From Conchiformibius kuhniae DSM 17694 (GTDB taxonomy: Bacteria > Pseudomonadota > Gammaproteobacteria > Burkholderiales > Neisseriaceae), in contig NZ_AUAP01000011.1 in NCBI RefSeq assembly GCF_000428785.1, positions 14,207 to 78,206 on the forward strand: a stretch of DNA of 64,000 nt, read 5' to 3'. Under the pieces are notes generated by a model. The model searched no databases. It saw only the letters and a program-made list of their open reading frames with translations, and had not been told where the DNA came from. Position 1 is the stretch's first letter. Each line of letters begins with the position of its first letter. Of this stretch, positions 45,842 through 54,666 are shown one piece after another. The position numbers and the translations under genes are program-made.

Positions 45842-46462
45842 ATGGAATGGTTGCTGACCGGCGCGGCGTGGCTGTGGCAACAACTGCAAGCCATGGTTTC
45901 CGTTTTGTGGCAGCAAAACTGGGGCGAACTGAAGGTGCGGCACTTTGCGGCGGTGGCGTTGCTGTATGCCTTGTGGCATTTTTTGCTCCGTCCCCTTGTG
46001 GTGCGGGCGCGTTTGTTGCACCGTTTCAAAAGCCAAATCAACAACAAACGCTGGTTTTTCGGGCGCGTGGTCAAAGTGGTGGACGGCGACACGGTGGAAG
46101 TTCGCACGATGTGGTTTCGTGTGGTGCGGGTGCGCCTGCAATACATTGACGCGCCGGAAAGTGCGCAAAAACACGGCGCGGAGGCAACGCGTTTTTTGCA
46201 CAAGCAGGCGCAGGGCAAAACCGTGTTGCTGGTGTGCGCCCAAAATCCCGACCGTTACGGGCGCGTGTTGGCGGAAATTTTTTGTCCGCACTTGCGCCGC
46301 AGCCTGAATCTGACTTTGGTGGAACACGGTTTGGCGTGGGCATATAAAGGTACGAAAGCGTATGAAGTGGCGCAGCAGACGGCGCGGCGCAAAAAAGCGG
46401 GTTTGTGGCGCGAACGCCGTCCGACCAATCCCGCGCAATGGCGGCAGGATAGGAAATCGTAA
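45842..46462 (+). CDS. membrane-anchored thermonuclease-like nuclease
   Basis: This 206-residue protein has an N-terminal membrane segment (FAAVALLYALWHFLL) and a staphylococcal nuclease domain: VVKVVDGDTVEV, RLQYIDAPES, GAEATRF and DRYGRVLAEIF, with Arg, Glu and Arg active-site residues in place. It would cut DNA or RNA at the membrane face, probably outside the cytoplasm. It is followed by a DUS-pair terminator and faces msrAB. Confidence 0.88.
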   Translation: MEWLLTGAAWLWQQLQAMVSVLWQQNWGELKVRHFAAVALLYALWHFLLRPLVVRARLLHRFKSQINNKRWFFGRVVKVVDGDTVEVRTMWFRVVRVRLQYIDAPESAQKHGAEATRFLHKQAQGKTVLLVCAQNPDRYGRVLAEIFCPHLRRSLNLTLVEHGLAWAYKGTKAYEVAQQTARRKKAGLWRERRPTNPAQWRQDRKS

Positions 46463-46467
46463 GGGAT

Positions 46468-46524
46468 AAATTTTCAGGCTGCCTGAAACGGAAAAACCGT
46501 TTTTCAGGCAGCCTGAAAATTTTT
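46468..46524. terminator. inverted DUS pair, two-way terminator
   Basis: TTCAGGCTGCCTGAA (46473-46487) and TTCAGGCAGCCTGAA (46503-46517), with ACGG/CCGT inner pairing and A/T runs on both flanks, make a near-perfect long hairpin between the convergent nuclease and msrAB genes. Confidence 0.85.
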
Positions 46525-48050
46525 TATTTTTTCACTTTATCTTTCCACGCGCCATAGCCCTGCGCGTCCATTTCTTCAAACGGCACAAATTTCAAACTCG
46601 CGCCGTTGATGCAGTAGCGCAAACCGCCTTTGTCGGGCGGGCCGTCCGGGAAAACGTGTCCCAAATGCGAATCCGCCGCTTGGCTGCGTACTTCCACGCG
46701 GCGCATATTGTAGCTGTTGTCTTCGTGTTCGCTAACGGCGGCTGCTTCAATCGGCTTGGTAAAGCTCGGCCAGCCGCAGCCCGAATCGTATTTGTCGGCG
46801 GAGCTGAACAGGGGCTTGCCGCCCACCACGTCCACATAAATCCCGTCCGCAAACAAGTGGTCGTATTCGTGGCTGAACGCGCGTTCCGTGCCGTTTTCTT
46901 GGGTAACGCGGTATTGCTCGGCGGTGAGGGTGCGGCGCAATTCGTCTTGGCTCGGTTTGGCGGAGGTTTTTTTGTGCGGCAGGGGTTCGTCCGCTTTGCG
47001 AATATCAATATGGCAATAGCCGTTGGGGTTTTTCAACAAATAATCCTGATGATATTCTTCCGCTTCGTCAAAGCGTTGCAGGGGCAGGTTTTCCACCACG
47101 ATTTTTTGCGTGTGTTTTGGCTGTTCGCGGGCAAAGGCGGCGGCGATGATGCCTTGTTCGGCGGGGTCGGTGTAATACACGCCGGTGCGGTATTGCGTGC
47201 CACGGTCGTTGCCTTGTTTGTTCAGGCTGGTGGGGTCAATCACGCGGAAATAGTATTGCAAAATGTCGTCCAACGTGAGTTTGTCGGCATCGTAGACGAC
47301 TTTGACGGTTTCGGCGTGTCCGGTGTCGCGGTGGACAACATCTTCATAACTGGGCTTTTCGGTTTTGCCGTTGGCGTAGCCGGAAACCGCGTCCAACACG
47401 CCGTCAATGCGTTGGAAATAGGCTTCCAAGCCCCAAAAGCAGCCGCCTGCCAGATAAATGGTTTTGCTGTTCATGGCTTTGTTTCCTTGTTGTGTGTCGG
47501 GTTGGTAAAACGTTTGTTGCAGCGATTGCAGTTCCGCCTGCGGATTGGCAATCAGGGCAAGGGCTTGGGCGCGGTTCAGGCTGCCGCGCACCACGCGCAG
47601 AACTTGTCCTTTGCCGTCCAGCAGCACCCACGAGGGATAAACCTTGATGCCCCATTCTTTCGCCAACGCGCCGCCTTCGTTGAGCAACACGGGCAGCTTC
47701 GGATAATCCAAACCGCGATACCATTCGGAAAAATCGGGCTGTTTTTTCTCGCCGAGAAACGCGGGCGAGGCAACGGTCAGGACGTTGGCTGCCTGAAAAT
47801 CTTTGTCTTGCGCCCATTTTTCGGTTTCCGCCAGCTCGCTCAAGCAAAGCGGACACCAGCTCGCCCAAAATTTCACCAGCGTGGGACGGTTCGGTTTGAT
47901 GAGTGCGGCGGCGGGTTCGCCGTTGGCTTGCGGCAGTTGCGCCAAGGGCGTGGCGGCGGCAGACACAGTGTTGCCCGATGCCGTCCATAAAATGCCCGCC
48001 AGTGCCAGCACGGCGGCGGCAACCGCGCCGATGATTTTATTGTTTTGCAT
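46524..48050 (-). CDS. msrAB: thioredoxin-MsrA-MsrB fusion (PilB-type methionine sulfoxide reductase)
   Basis: This 508-residue envelope protein has an N-terminal signal or anchor, a thioredoxin-like domain with FWASWCPLC near residue 70, an MsrA domain beginning AGGCFWGLEAYF near 200, and an MsrB domain with CGWPSF and RYCINGASLKF near the end. It reduces both epimers of methionine sulfoxide in exported proteins. This three-part architecture is characteristic of Neisseria. Its 5' end overlaps the upstream HAD-like gene by 14 nt. Confidence 0.96.
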   Translation of the reverse strand: MQNNKIIGAVAAAVLALAGILWTASGNTVSAAATPLAQLPQANGEPAAALIKPNRPTLVKFWASWCPLCLSELAETEKWAQDKDFQAANVLTVASPAFLGEKKQPDFSEWYRGLDYPKLPVLLNEGGALAKEWGIKVYPSWVLLDGKGQVLRVVRGSLNRAQALALIANPQAELQSLQQTFYQPDTQQGNKAMNSKTIYLAGGCFWGLEAYFQRIDGVLDAVSGYANGKTEKPSYEDVVHRDTGHAETVKVVYDADKLTLDDILQYYFRVIDPTSLNKQGNDRGTQYRTGVYYTDPAEQGIIAAAFAREQPKHTQKIVVENLPLQRFDEAEEYHQDYLLKNPNGYCHIDIRKADEPLPHKKTSAKPSQDELRRTLTAEQYRVTQENGTERAFSHEYDHLFADGIYVDVVGGKPLFSSADKYDSGCGWPSFTKPIEAAAVSEHEDNSYNMRRVEVRSQAADSHLGHVFPDGPPDKGGLRYCINGASLKFVPFEEMDAQGYGAWKDKVKK

Positions 48051-48519
48051 GAAATGATGCCCTTTGATGCGGTTCGCGCAGCCCGCGCAAATGTTGTGCC
48101 AAAAACGGCAAATCGGCTTCGCGCAAACCGTATTGCCCCGCGCACAAAAACAGGCGGTGGCGGTGGTCGCGGAAATACCAAGCAGTGTCGTCCAGTGCCG
48201 CCCAATTGCGCTGCGTTTGGCAAAAATCGTTCAGCCAACACAATATTTCCCGCTCGCGGCAGCCGTGCAGGGCGTGGATTGGGTGGTGCAAAGGCGGCGT
48301 TGTGCCGATGATGCGCGGGCGCAGACAGGCGGGGAAGGGTTCGCGCAATTGTGCCAAGCTGCGCCCGATGCGCCATGTGGACGACACCACAAATTCCGTG
48401 TGCGCCCATTCGTCTTGACCAAAAAATTCTGCAAACACAGGCATTTGTTGCCACAAGATGCGCGTGCGCTGCGGATTGCTGCCGTGCAGCACGCCGTCAA
48501 AATCCAAAAATATCAGCAT
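48037..48519 (-). CDS. HAD-like hydrolase of the HAD_SAK_2 type
   Basis: This 160-residue protein starts MLIFLDFDGVLHGSN (HAD nucleophile motif DFDGVL), then has VVSSTWR and, near the C-terminus, WAALDDTAWYF. The shape matches the small HAD domain also found in Swiss-army-knife RNA-repair proteins. Substrate unknown. ATG 48519 is used. It overlaps msrAB, so the two are probably translated together. Confidence 0.8.
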   Translation of the reverse strand: MLIFLDFDGVLHGSNPQRTRILWQQMPVFAEFFGQDEWAHTEFVVSSTWRIGRSLAQLREPFPACLRPRIIGTTPPLHHPIHALHGCREREILCWLNDFCQTQRNWAALDDTAWYFRDHRHRLFLCAGQYGLREADLPFLAQHLRGLREPHQRASFHAKQ

Positions 48520-48605
48520 GGGCGCATTGTATCGCCGCAAGAACGGTTTTGACAATGTACAAAATGTCTAAAAATATGCTTATTTTTTGGCATTTGGAAA
48601 ATTTG

Positions 48606-48633
48606 TTGCCAGTTTGTCCAAAATCCGTATAAT
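48606..48633 (+). promoter_or_regulatory. promoter of the HTH-leuA gene
   Basis: TTGCCA (48606-48611) and TATAAT (48628-48633) are separated by 16 bp, placing the start near 48640, about 30 nt before the ATG at 48671. Confidence 0.7.
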
Positions 48634-48660
48634 CTGCCCATTCTTACCGCTTTTTTGGAC
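48616..48660. promoter_or_regulatory. inverted repeat flanking the leuA -10 box
   Basis: GTCCAAAA (48616-48623) and TTTTGGAC (48653-48660) form an 8-bp inverted repeat around the -10 box and transcription start. A related TTTTTTGG lies at 48583-48590, repeated at 48651-48658. The layout is that of an operator, perhaps for the DNA-binding domain encoded just downstream. Confidence 0.5.
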
Positions 48661-48670
48661 ACGCAAACCG

Positions 48671-50464
48671 ATGCAAACCGAAATCGACCGATTGATTGCC
48701 TACTTCGGCGGCGTCAATGCGCTGGCGCAAGCACTGAAAGAACACGACCCCGACCACCCCGTCAGCACCGCCGCCATTTATAAGTGGCGCACGCGCGGCT
48801 CGCTGCCCCTGCACCAGTTGCAAAAACTGGCGGCGCTGGCGGAAGCGCAAGGCAAACCTTTGGATTTAAACGCCTTTATGCACCAACAAACCACTTTGGA
48901 GAAAACCATGCCCCACGCAGACCAAAACAACCGCATCATTATTTTTGACACCACCCTGCGCGACGGCGAACAATCGCCCGGCGCGGCGATGAGCAAGGAA
49001 GACAAATTACGCATCGCCCGCCAACTGGAAAAAATGGGCGTGGACGTGATTGAAGCGGGCTTTGCCGCCGCCAGCCCCGGCGACTTTGACGCGGTGAGCG
49101 AAATCGCCAAAACCCTCACCCAAACCACCGTTTGCTCGCTGTCCCGCGCGGTGGAGCGCGACATCCGTTTGGCGGGCGAAGCGGTGTCGCACGCGGTGCG
49201 CCCACGCATCCACACCTTTATCGCCACCAGCCCGATTCACATGGAATACAAGCTGAAAATGAAGCCGCAACAAGTGATTGCGGCAGCAGTCAAAGCGGTA
49301 AACATCGCCAAGGAATACACCGCCGATGTGGAATTTTCCTGCGAAGACGCGCTGCGTTCCGAATTGGACTTTTTGGCGGAAATCTGCGGCGCGGTAATTG
49401 AGGCGGGCGCGACCACCATCAATATTCCCGACACGGTGGGCTATTCCGTCCCCCACAAAACCGAAGCTTTTTTCCGCGAACTGATTGCCAAAACGCCGGG
49501 CGGCGCGGGCGTGGTGTGGTCGGCGCACTGCCACAACGATTTGGGCTTGGCGGTGGCGAACTCGCTGGCTGCCTTAAAAGGCGGCGCGCGCCAAGTGGAA
49601 TGCACGGTAAACGGCTTGGGCGAACGCGCGGGCAACGCCGCGATTGAAGAAATCGTGATGGCTTTGAACGTGCGCCGCGACGTGTTCGGCTTGGAAACGG
49701 GCATTGACACCACCCAAATCGTGCCCGCGTCCAAACTGGTGTCCGGCATCACCGGCTATCCCGTGCAGCCGAACAAGGCGATTGTCGGCGCGAATGCCTT
49801 TTCACACGAATCGGGCATTCATCAGGACGGCGTGTTGAAACACCGCGAAACCTACGAAATCATGTCGGCGCAATCGGTGGGTTGGGCAAACAACCGTTTG
49901 ACTTTGGGCAAACTTTCCGGCCGCAACGCCTTCAAAACCAAGCTCGCCGAGCTGGGCATCGAATTGGCGAGCGAAGAAGCCTTGAACGCCGCCTTTGCCC
50001 GTTTCAAAGAATTGGCAGACAAAAAACGCGAAATTTTTGACGAAGATTTGCACGCGCTGGTATCGGACGGTTTGACCAGCCTGTCGCACGACCATTACAA
50101 ATTCATCTCGCAACGCATCAGCACCGAAACGGGCGAGCCGCCGCGTGCCGAAATCGTGTTCAGCGCACACGGCGAGGAACACCACGCCGAAGCCACCGGC
50201 TCGGGGCCGGTGGACGCGATTTTCAAAGCCATTGAAAGCGTGGCGAAAAGCGGCGCGACTTTGCTGATTTATTCGGTGAACGCGGTTACGCACGGCACGG
50301 AAAGCCAAGGCGAAACCATGGTGCGTTTGGAGCGCGGCGGCAAAGTCGCCAACGGTCAGGGCGCGGACACCGATGTATTGGTTGCCACCGCAAAAGCCTA
50401 TTTGTCTGCTTTGTCCAAGCTGGAAAGCCCCGAGCGTTTGAAAGCGCAAGGCACGGGCGTGTAA
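48671..50464 (+). CDS. leuA: 2-isopropylmalate synthase with fused N-terminal helix-turn-helix domain
   Basis: The frame encodes 597 residues without a stop. Residues 1-75 form a Cro/YdaS-like helix-turn-helix domain (GGVNALAQALKE; STAAIYKWRTRGSLPLHQLQ). LeuA proper begins at residue 80 (MPHADQNNRI, ATG 48908) with FDTTLRDGEQSPGA, then HCHNDLGLAVAN, and a C-terminal leucine-sensing domain. It joins acetyl-CoA and 2-ketoisovalerate in leucine synthesis. GGAG lies 6 nt before ATG 48908, whereas the 48671 start has a weak site, so both fused and plain LeuA could be made. Confidence 0.85.
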   Translation: MQTEIDRLIAYFGGVNALAQALKEHDPDHPVSTAAIYKWRTRGSLPLHQLQKLAALAEAQGKPLDLNAFMHQQTTLEKTMPHADQNNRIIIFDTTLRDGEQSPGAAMSKEDKLRIARQLEKMGVDVIEAGFAAASPGDFDAVSEIAKTLTQTTVCSLSRAVERDIRLAGEAVSHAVRPRIHTFIATSPIHMEYKLKMKPQQVIAAAVKAVNIAKEYTADVEFSCEDALRSELDFLAEICGAVIEAGATTINIPDTVGYSVPHKTEAFFRELIAKTPGGAGVVWSAHCHNDLGLAVANSLAALKGGARQVECTVNGLGERAGNAAIEEIVMALNVRRDVFGLETGIDTTQIVPASKLVSGITGYPVQPNKAIVGANAFSHESGIHQDGVLKHRETYEIMSAQSVGWANNRLTLGKLSGRNAFKTKLAELGIELASEEALNAAFARFKELADKKREIFDEDLHALVSDGLTSLSHDHYKFISQRISTETGEPPRAEIVFSAHGEEHHAEATGSGPVDAIFKAIESVAKSGATLLIYSVNAVTHGTESQGETMVRLERGGKVANGQGADTDVLVATAKAYLSALSKLESPERLKAQGTGV

Positions 50465-50482
50465 ACCGCCGATGCACCCGAT

Positions 50483-50506
50483 GGGGCAGGGCGTTTGCCA
50501 TGCCCC
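50483..50506 (+). terminator. weak hairpin downstream of leuA
   Basis: GGGGCA and TGCCCC pair around a 12-nt loop 18 bp after the leuA stop. No T-run follows, so its strength is doubtful. Confidence 0.4.
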
Positions 50507-50596
50507 TGCGGCTGTGTAAAATTTTCTTTACCTGTTGAGATAAATGTAAACCGGCGTTAAAATTCCGCCACGAACCTTTTTGGATTGACGCAACAG

Positions 50597-51043
50597 ATGA
50601 AGTTGATTGGCGAAATTCTTCCCGTATCGCACATCGTGCTGGAGATGGAAGTCAGCAGTAAAAAACGCCTTTTTGAAGAAATCGGACAATTGCTCGAAGC
50701 GCAAAGCGGCTTGCCGCACACCGATGTGTTCGATTGCCTGTTTGCCCGCGAAAAGCTCGGCACAACGGGCTTGGGGCAGGGCGTTGCCGTACCGCACGGC
50801 CGTCATGCCGCCGTCAAAGAAGCAGTGGGCGCGTTCGTCCGCACCAAAAACCCCGTTGATTTTGACGCGCCCGACGGCAAACCCGTGTCGCTGGTGTTCG
50901 TCCTGCTCGTTCCCGAACAGGCAACGGGTACGCATTTGGAGCTGTTGTCTCATTTGGCGGAACGTTTTTCCGAAAAAAGCGTGCGCGATGAATTGATGTC
51001 CTGCCAAACGCCCGAACAGGTGCGTGCCTTGCTCGCGTGCTGA
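50597..51043 (+). CDS. ptsN: PTS IIA-like nitrogen regulatory protein
   Basis: This 148-residue EIIA protein has the phosphorylated histidine in LGQGVAVPHGRH, the DVFDCLFAREKLGTTG region before it, and a normal length. In the Neisseria-type nitrogen PTS it takes phosphate from NPr. ATG 50597 is preferred over an in-frame TTG at 50585. hprK follows after 15 nt. Confidence 0.93.
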   Translation: MKLIGEILPVSHIVLEMEVSSKKRLFEEIGQLLEAQSGLPHTDVFDCLFAREKLGTTGLGQGVAVPHGRHAAVKEAVGAFVRTKNPVDFDAPDGKPVSLVFVLLVPEQATGTHLELLSHLAERFSEKSVRDELMSCQTPEQVRALLAC

Positions 51044-51058
51044 TGCGGAGCTGCCCCG

Positions 51059-52024
51059 ATGCCCAGCATTTCCGTCCGCCGTCTGTATAAAGACAACCAG
51101 CAAAAACTGCATTTGGGCTGGGTAACCGGCACCGGCGGCGGCGACAACCGCATCGGCGTGGCAGCCGACAAACCCGTGCTGGCACTGGTCGGGCATCTGA
51201 ACTTTATCCACCACAACCAAGTGCAGGTATTGGGCGTTGCCGAAGTCGCCTATCTGAACAAGCTCGAACAGGCCGAACATACGACCGGCTTGGACGGGCT
51301 TTTTGATTTTCCCATGTCGCTGGTCATCGTTGCCAACGACCTGCCCGTGCCCAACACCCTGCGCGATTACTGCCACACCCACAACGTTCCCCTGCTCACT
51401 TCCGCGCTGGAAAGCCCCTACCTGATGGACGTGCTGCGGATTTACCTGCAAAGGGTGCTGGCAGCGTCCACCGTCAAACACGGCGTGTTTTTGGACGTGT
51501 TTGAAATCGGCGTATTGCTGACGGGCTCTTCGGGCTTGGGCAAAAGCGAATTGGCATTGGAATTGATTTCACGCGGACACAGCTTGGTGGCAGACGATGC
51601 CGTCGAGCTGCACCGCACCGCGCCCGAAGTGCTGGAAGGACGCTGCCCGCCGGTGCTGCGTGACTTTCTCGAAGTGCGCGGCTTGGGCGTGCTGAACATC
51701 CGCCACATGTTTGGCGAAACCGCCATCCGCCCGAAAAAACAGCTCAAACTCATCATCAACCTCGTCCCCGCCGATGACGAATACATGAAACGGCTCGACC
51801 GCTTGAGCATCCGCACCGAAACCGAATCCATCTTAAACGTGCAAATCCGCTCGGTGATGCTGCCGGTGGCGGCGGGGCGCAACTTGGCGGTGCTGGTGGA
51901 AGCGGCGGTGCGCAACTATATTTTGCAACTGCGCGGCAAAGACAGCACCCGCGAATTTCTGGAGCGTCATCAGGCGATGATGAAAGAAGACGCATTTAAT
52001 CAGGAAGACAGCGATGACGATTGA
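51059..52024 (+). CDS. hprK: HPr kinase/phosphorylase
   Basis: This 321-residue enzyme phosphorylates and dephosphorylates HPr or NPr on serine. It has Walker A TGSSGLGKSELALELI, the acidic LVADDAVEL, and the family signature EVRGLGVLNIRHMFGE. GCGGAG precedes ATG 51059. It is co-transcribed with ptsN, and its 3' end overlaps the glycosyltransferase gene by 11 nt. Confidence 0.96.
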   Translation: MPSISVRRLYKDNQQKLHLGWVTGTGGGDNRIGVAADKPVLALVGHLNFIHHNQVQVLGVAEVAYLNKLEQAEHTTGLDGLFDFPMSLVIVANDLPVPNTLRDYCHTHNVPLLTSALESPYLMDVLRIYLQRVLAASTVKHGVFLDVFEIGVLLTGSSGLGKSELALELISRGHSLVADDAVELHRTAPEVLEGRCPPVLRDFLEVRGLGVLNIRHMFGETAIRPKKQLKLIINLVPADDEYMKRLDRLSIRTETESILNVQIRSVMLPVAAGRNLAVLVEAAVRNYILQLRGKDSTREFLERHQAMMKEDAFNQEDSDDD

Positions 52025-52814
52025 TGCGGTGATTCCCTGTTACAACGCATCTGCCACCCTGCACCGTGCCGTTGTCAGCGTGTTGCGCCAGCCCGAAATC
52101 CGCCGTATCCATCTGATTGACGATGCTTCCGATGACGACACATGGCACGTCATTACCCGCTTGGCGGCACAATTTCCGCAGATTCGCCCCGAACGCTTGC
52201 CCGACAACGGCGGCGCGGCGCGGGCGCGTAATTGGGGCGCGTTACAAAGTACCGCGCCCTTCATCGCCTTTTTGGACGCAGACGACGAATACGAAAACGG
52301 CGCATTGGCGGCGGCGGCGTTTGCCTTGTCCAAATTCGACTATTTGGGCTTGGTGCGCCTGAAGCTGCGCCCGATGCATTTTCCCGAACGCTACACCGCA
52401 CACCCCGATTTTGCGCGGGCGTGGCGGGTGCTGGCGATGACGGTGGGCGGCAATACCGTGTTCCGCCGGCATTTTTTTCTTGCCTGTGGCGGGTTTCCGC
52501 AGCACGGGCTGTTTCGCAGCTTGGGCGGCGAAGACGGCGCACTGGGCATTGCCACCGTGCAAAACAGCGTGGTCGGCACCTTGTTTGATGCGGGCGAACC
52601 GGCCGTGCGCCACCACTGGCGCGAAGGCATGCACGCACAGCGTTTGCTCGATGCCCATCTTTTCCACCAACACGATGCGCGGATTTCGCCGCAACACATG
52701 GCGCAAGCCGAAGCGGTAACGGCAAACATCGGCGCGGCGTTGCAGAACCTGCGTGCCGTTTTGGGCGCAGACGTGTGCGGCACCATGCCTTTGCAGGTGA
52801 GCCGGAATGCTTAA
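52014..52814 (+). CDS. family 2 glycosyltransferase
   Basis: This 266-residue protein has the GT-A fold start DAVIPCYNASATLHRAVVSVLRQPE, GGAARARNWG in the nucleotide-binding part, and the DXD-like FLDADDEYENG. Donor and acceptor are unknown; surface polysaccharide or lipooligosaccharide is a guess. It overlaps hprK by 11 nt, an unusual partner: in other Neisseriaceae hprK is often followed by rapZ, which I do not see here. Confidence 0.82.
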   Translation: MTIDAVIPCYNASATLHRAVVSVLRQPEIRRIHLIDDASDDDTWHVITRLAAQFPQIRPERLPDNGGAARARNWGALQSTAPFIAFLDADDEYENGALAAAAFALSKFDYLGLVRLKLRPMHFPERYTAHPDFARAWRVLAMTVGGNTVFRRHFFLACGGFPQHGLFRSLGGEDGALGIATVQNSVVGTLFDAGEPAVRHHWREGMHAQRLLDAHLFHQHDARISPQHMAQAEAVTANIGAALQNLRAVLGADVCGTMPLQVSRNA

Positions 52815-52851
52815 GCGTTGCGCCCGAGCCGCCAAGTGATTATAAAAATTT

Positions 52852-52972
52852 CATTAAAATTCCTTTTAGGTTTGAAGTTCCACCGTTTGCGGCGGTAGAA
52901 TGGGCTTCGGTCAGGGCGCAAACCCGTCCGAATCGGGGCAAGGCACGGGGCTGCGGCTCTGTGCGTTGAAAC
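52852..52972 (-). repeat. accA-leader-like element, copy C
   Basis: Read on the minus strand it runs from GTTTCAACGCACAGAG to AAAAGGAATTTTA-ATG-AA, matching copy A in all major blocks and in both hairpins. The ATG opens only MKFL before a stop, so no gene follows. It lies between the glycosyltransferase gene and the efflux operon, pointing away from the efflux operon. Confidence 0.6.
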
Positions 52973-52997
52973 AAACATTTTTTGACAGGTTGGTTCA

Positions 52998-54656
52998 ATG
53001 GCTTTCCAATCCGAAGGTTATGTCTTTAAGCCGCACGAAATGCCGATGATGCCGGGGTCGCCCGCTTCGCCCGACCTTTCGGGCGGTTTGCGTTTGCGCT
53101 ATCTGCTGGTCGGTATTTGGCTGGCGTTGGCGGCGGGACTGCAAAACGGTGTGATGCAGGCGGCGCAGCCGTTTTTGCGCGGCATTTTGGGCATGGATTT
53201 GCAGCAAGACGGCTGGTTTCAGGCTGCCTACTATATGAGTTACGCCTGCATGAGCATTTTGCTGTTTAAGGTGCGCCAACATTTCGGCGTGCAGCGTTTT
53301 GTGCGCTGGATTGCGCTGCTGATGCTGGCGGCGGCGGCTTTGCAGACGGGGGTGTCGGATTACCGCACCGCGCTGCTGATTCGGGCAGCTTCTGGGGTAG
53401 TGGCAAGCGGTTTGCTGGTTTTGGCGATGTTTTACCTGATGCAGGTGTTTACAGGTGCAAAAAAACTGGCAGGGGTGATGATGGCGTTAGGATTGATGCT
53501 GTGTGCCACGCCGTTGGCGCAGGCGTTGGTACCGCCGCTATTGGGTAACGGACACATCGGCACGGTGTTGTGGCTGCCTGCGGTGTGCGCGTGTTTGAGT
53601 GCGGCGGCGATGTTGTACCTGCCTTTGCCGCCGTCCCAACAAATCCGCGCCTTGTCGTGGACGGACATATTAGTGTTTTTGCTCTTTGCCGGCGGCGTGG
53701 CTTTATTTTGCGCTTTTCTGGTACAAGGCAGGGTGGTGTGGTGGACAACCGACTGGTTGGGCTATCTGTTGGCAGGAGCGGTGGCACTGACCGGCACGGC
53801 GTTGGCCTTGGAAGCTTGTCGCGCCGAACCGATGTTGGATTGGCGCTGGATACGGATGCCGCAGATTTTGGCGTTTGCCGCCGTCGGGGCGGTGGTGCGG
53901 ATGCTGACGGCAGAACAGACGGTCGGAGCGGCGGGTATGCTCGGCAGCTTGGGCATGGACGCTGTGCAGATGACGGGATTTTATACGGTGGTGTTTTGGG
54001 CATCACTGGCGGGCGTGGTGGTGGGACTGCTGCGTTTGGATGTGGACGATATCCGCCGCCCGATTATGATTGCCTTGGCGGGCATGGCGCTGGCGGCGTG
54101 GTGGGACACGGGTGTGGGCGTGCAAACCCGTCCCGAACAGATGTATCGGAGTCAGGCGCTGATGGCATTTTGTACGCTGTATTTTGTCGGACCGATGCTG
54201 CTGGAAGGCTTGGTGCGGGCGTTGGCGCAAAGCACCAACCACATTATGAGTTTTGCGGCGATATTCGGTTTGTCGCAAACGGTGGGCGGCTTGGCGGGAG
54301 CGGCGTTAAGCCATGCGTTTGTTACCTTCCGCACCAAGGCGCATTTGACGGATATGGCACAGCATCTGACGCTGACGCAACCGCAGGTAACGGCTTACCT
54401 GCAAACGGCGGCACAGCCCTACGCCCCGCAAAGCAACGATATGGCGGTGCTGCAGTCCAAAGCCGCCGCTTCGCTGATTACACAGGCAGCACAGCAGGCA
54501 TCGGTGTTGGCGTTTCGTGATTTTTTTACCGTGATATGCGGCTGCGCGCTGACGGCGTTTGTGGTGGCGCTATGGCGTTGGGGCTGGCGGCGTTATCGGA
54601 AAACCGATGTTTTGGCGGCGGAAAAGGCGAAGTTGATGGCATTGTTGAAGTCTTGA
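52998..54656 (+). CDS. MFS multidrug efflux pump (EmrB-type)
   Basis: This 552-residue transporter has about 14 membrane helices and begins GLRLRYLLVGIWLALAAGLQNGVMQAAQPFLRGILGMDLQQDGWFQAAYYMS, like DHA2-family pumps. The next two genes encode an adaptor and an outer-membrane factor, so it probably forms an EmrAB-TolC-like pump that exports hydrophobic compounds across both membranes. The adaptor follows after 10 nt. Substrates are not predictable. Confidence 0.85.
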   Translation: MAFQSEGYVFKPHEMPMMPGSPASPDLSGGLRLRYLLVGIWLALAAGLQNGVMQAAQPFLRGILGMDLQQDGWFQAAYYMSYACMSILLFKVRQHFGVQRFVRWIALLMLAAAALQTGVSDYRTALLIRAASGVVASGLLVLAMFYLMQVFTGAKKLAGVMMALGLMLCATPLAQALVPPLLGNGHIGTVLWLPAVCACLSAAAMLYLPLPPSQQIRALSWTDILVFLLFAGGVALFCAFLVQGRVVWWTTDWLGYLLAGAVALTGTALALEACRAEPMLDWRWIRMPQILAFAAVGAVVRMLTAEQTVGAAGMLGSLGMDAVQMTGFYTVVFWASLAGVVVGLLRLDVDDIRRPIMIALAGMALAAWWDTGVGVQTRPEQMYRSQALMAFCTLYFVGPMLLEGLVRALAQSTNHIMSFAAIFGLSQTVGGLAGAALSHAFVTFRTKAHLTDMAQHLTLTQPQVTAYLQTAAQPYAPQSNDMAVLQSKAAASLITQAAQQASVLAFRDFFTVICGCALTAFVVALWRWGWRRYRKTDVLAAEKAKLMALLKS

Positions 54657-54666
54657 GGAAACAGGA

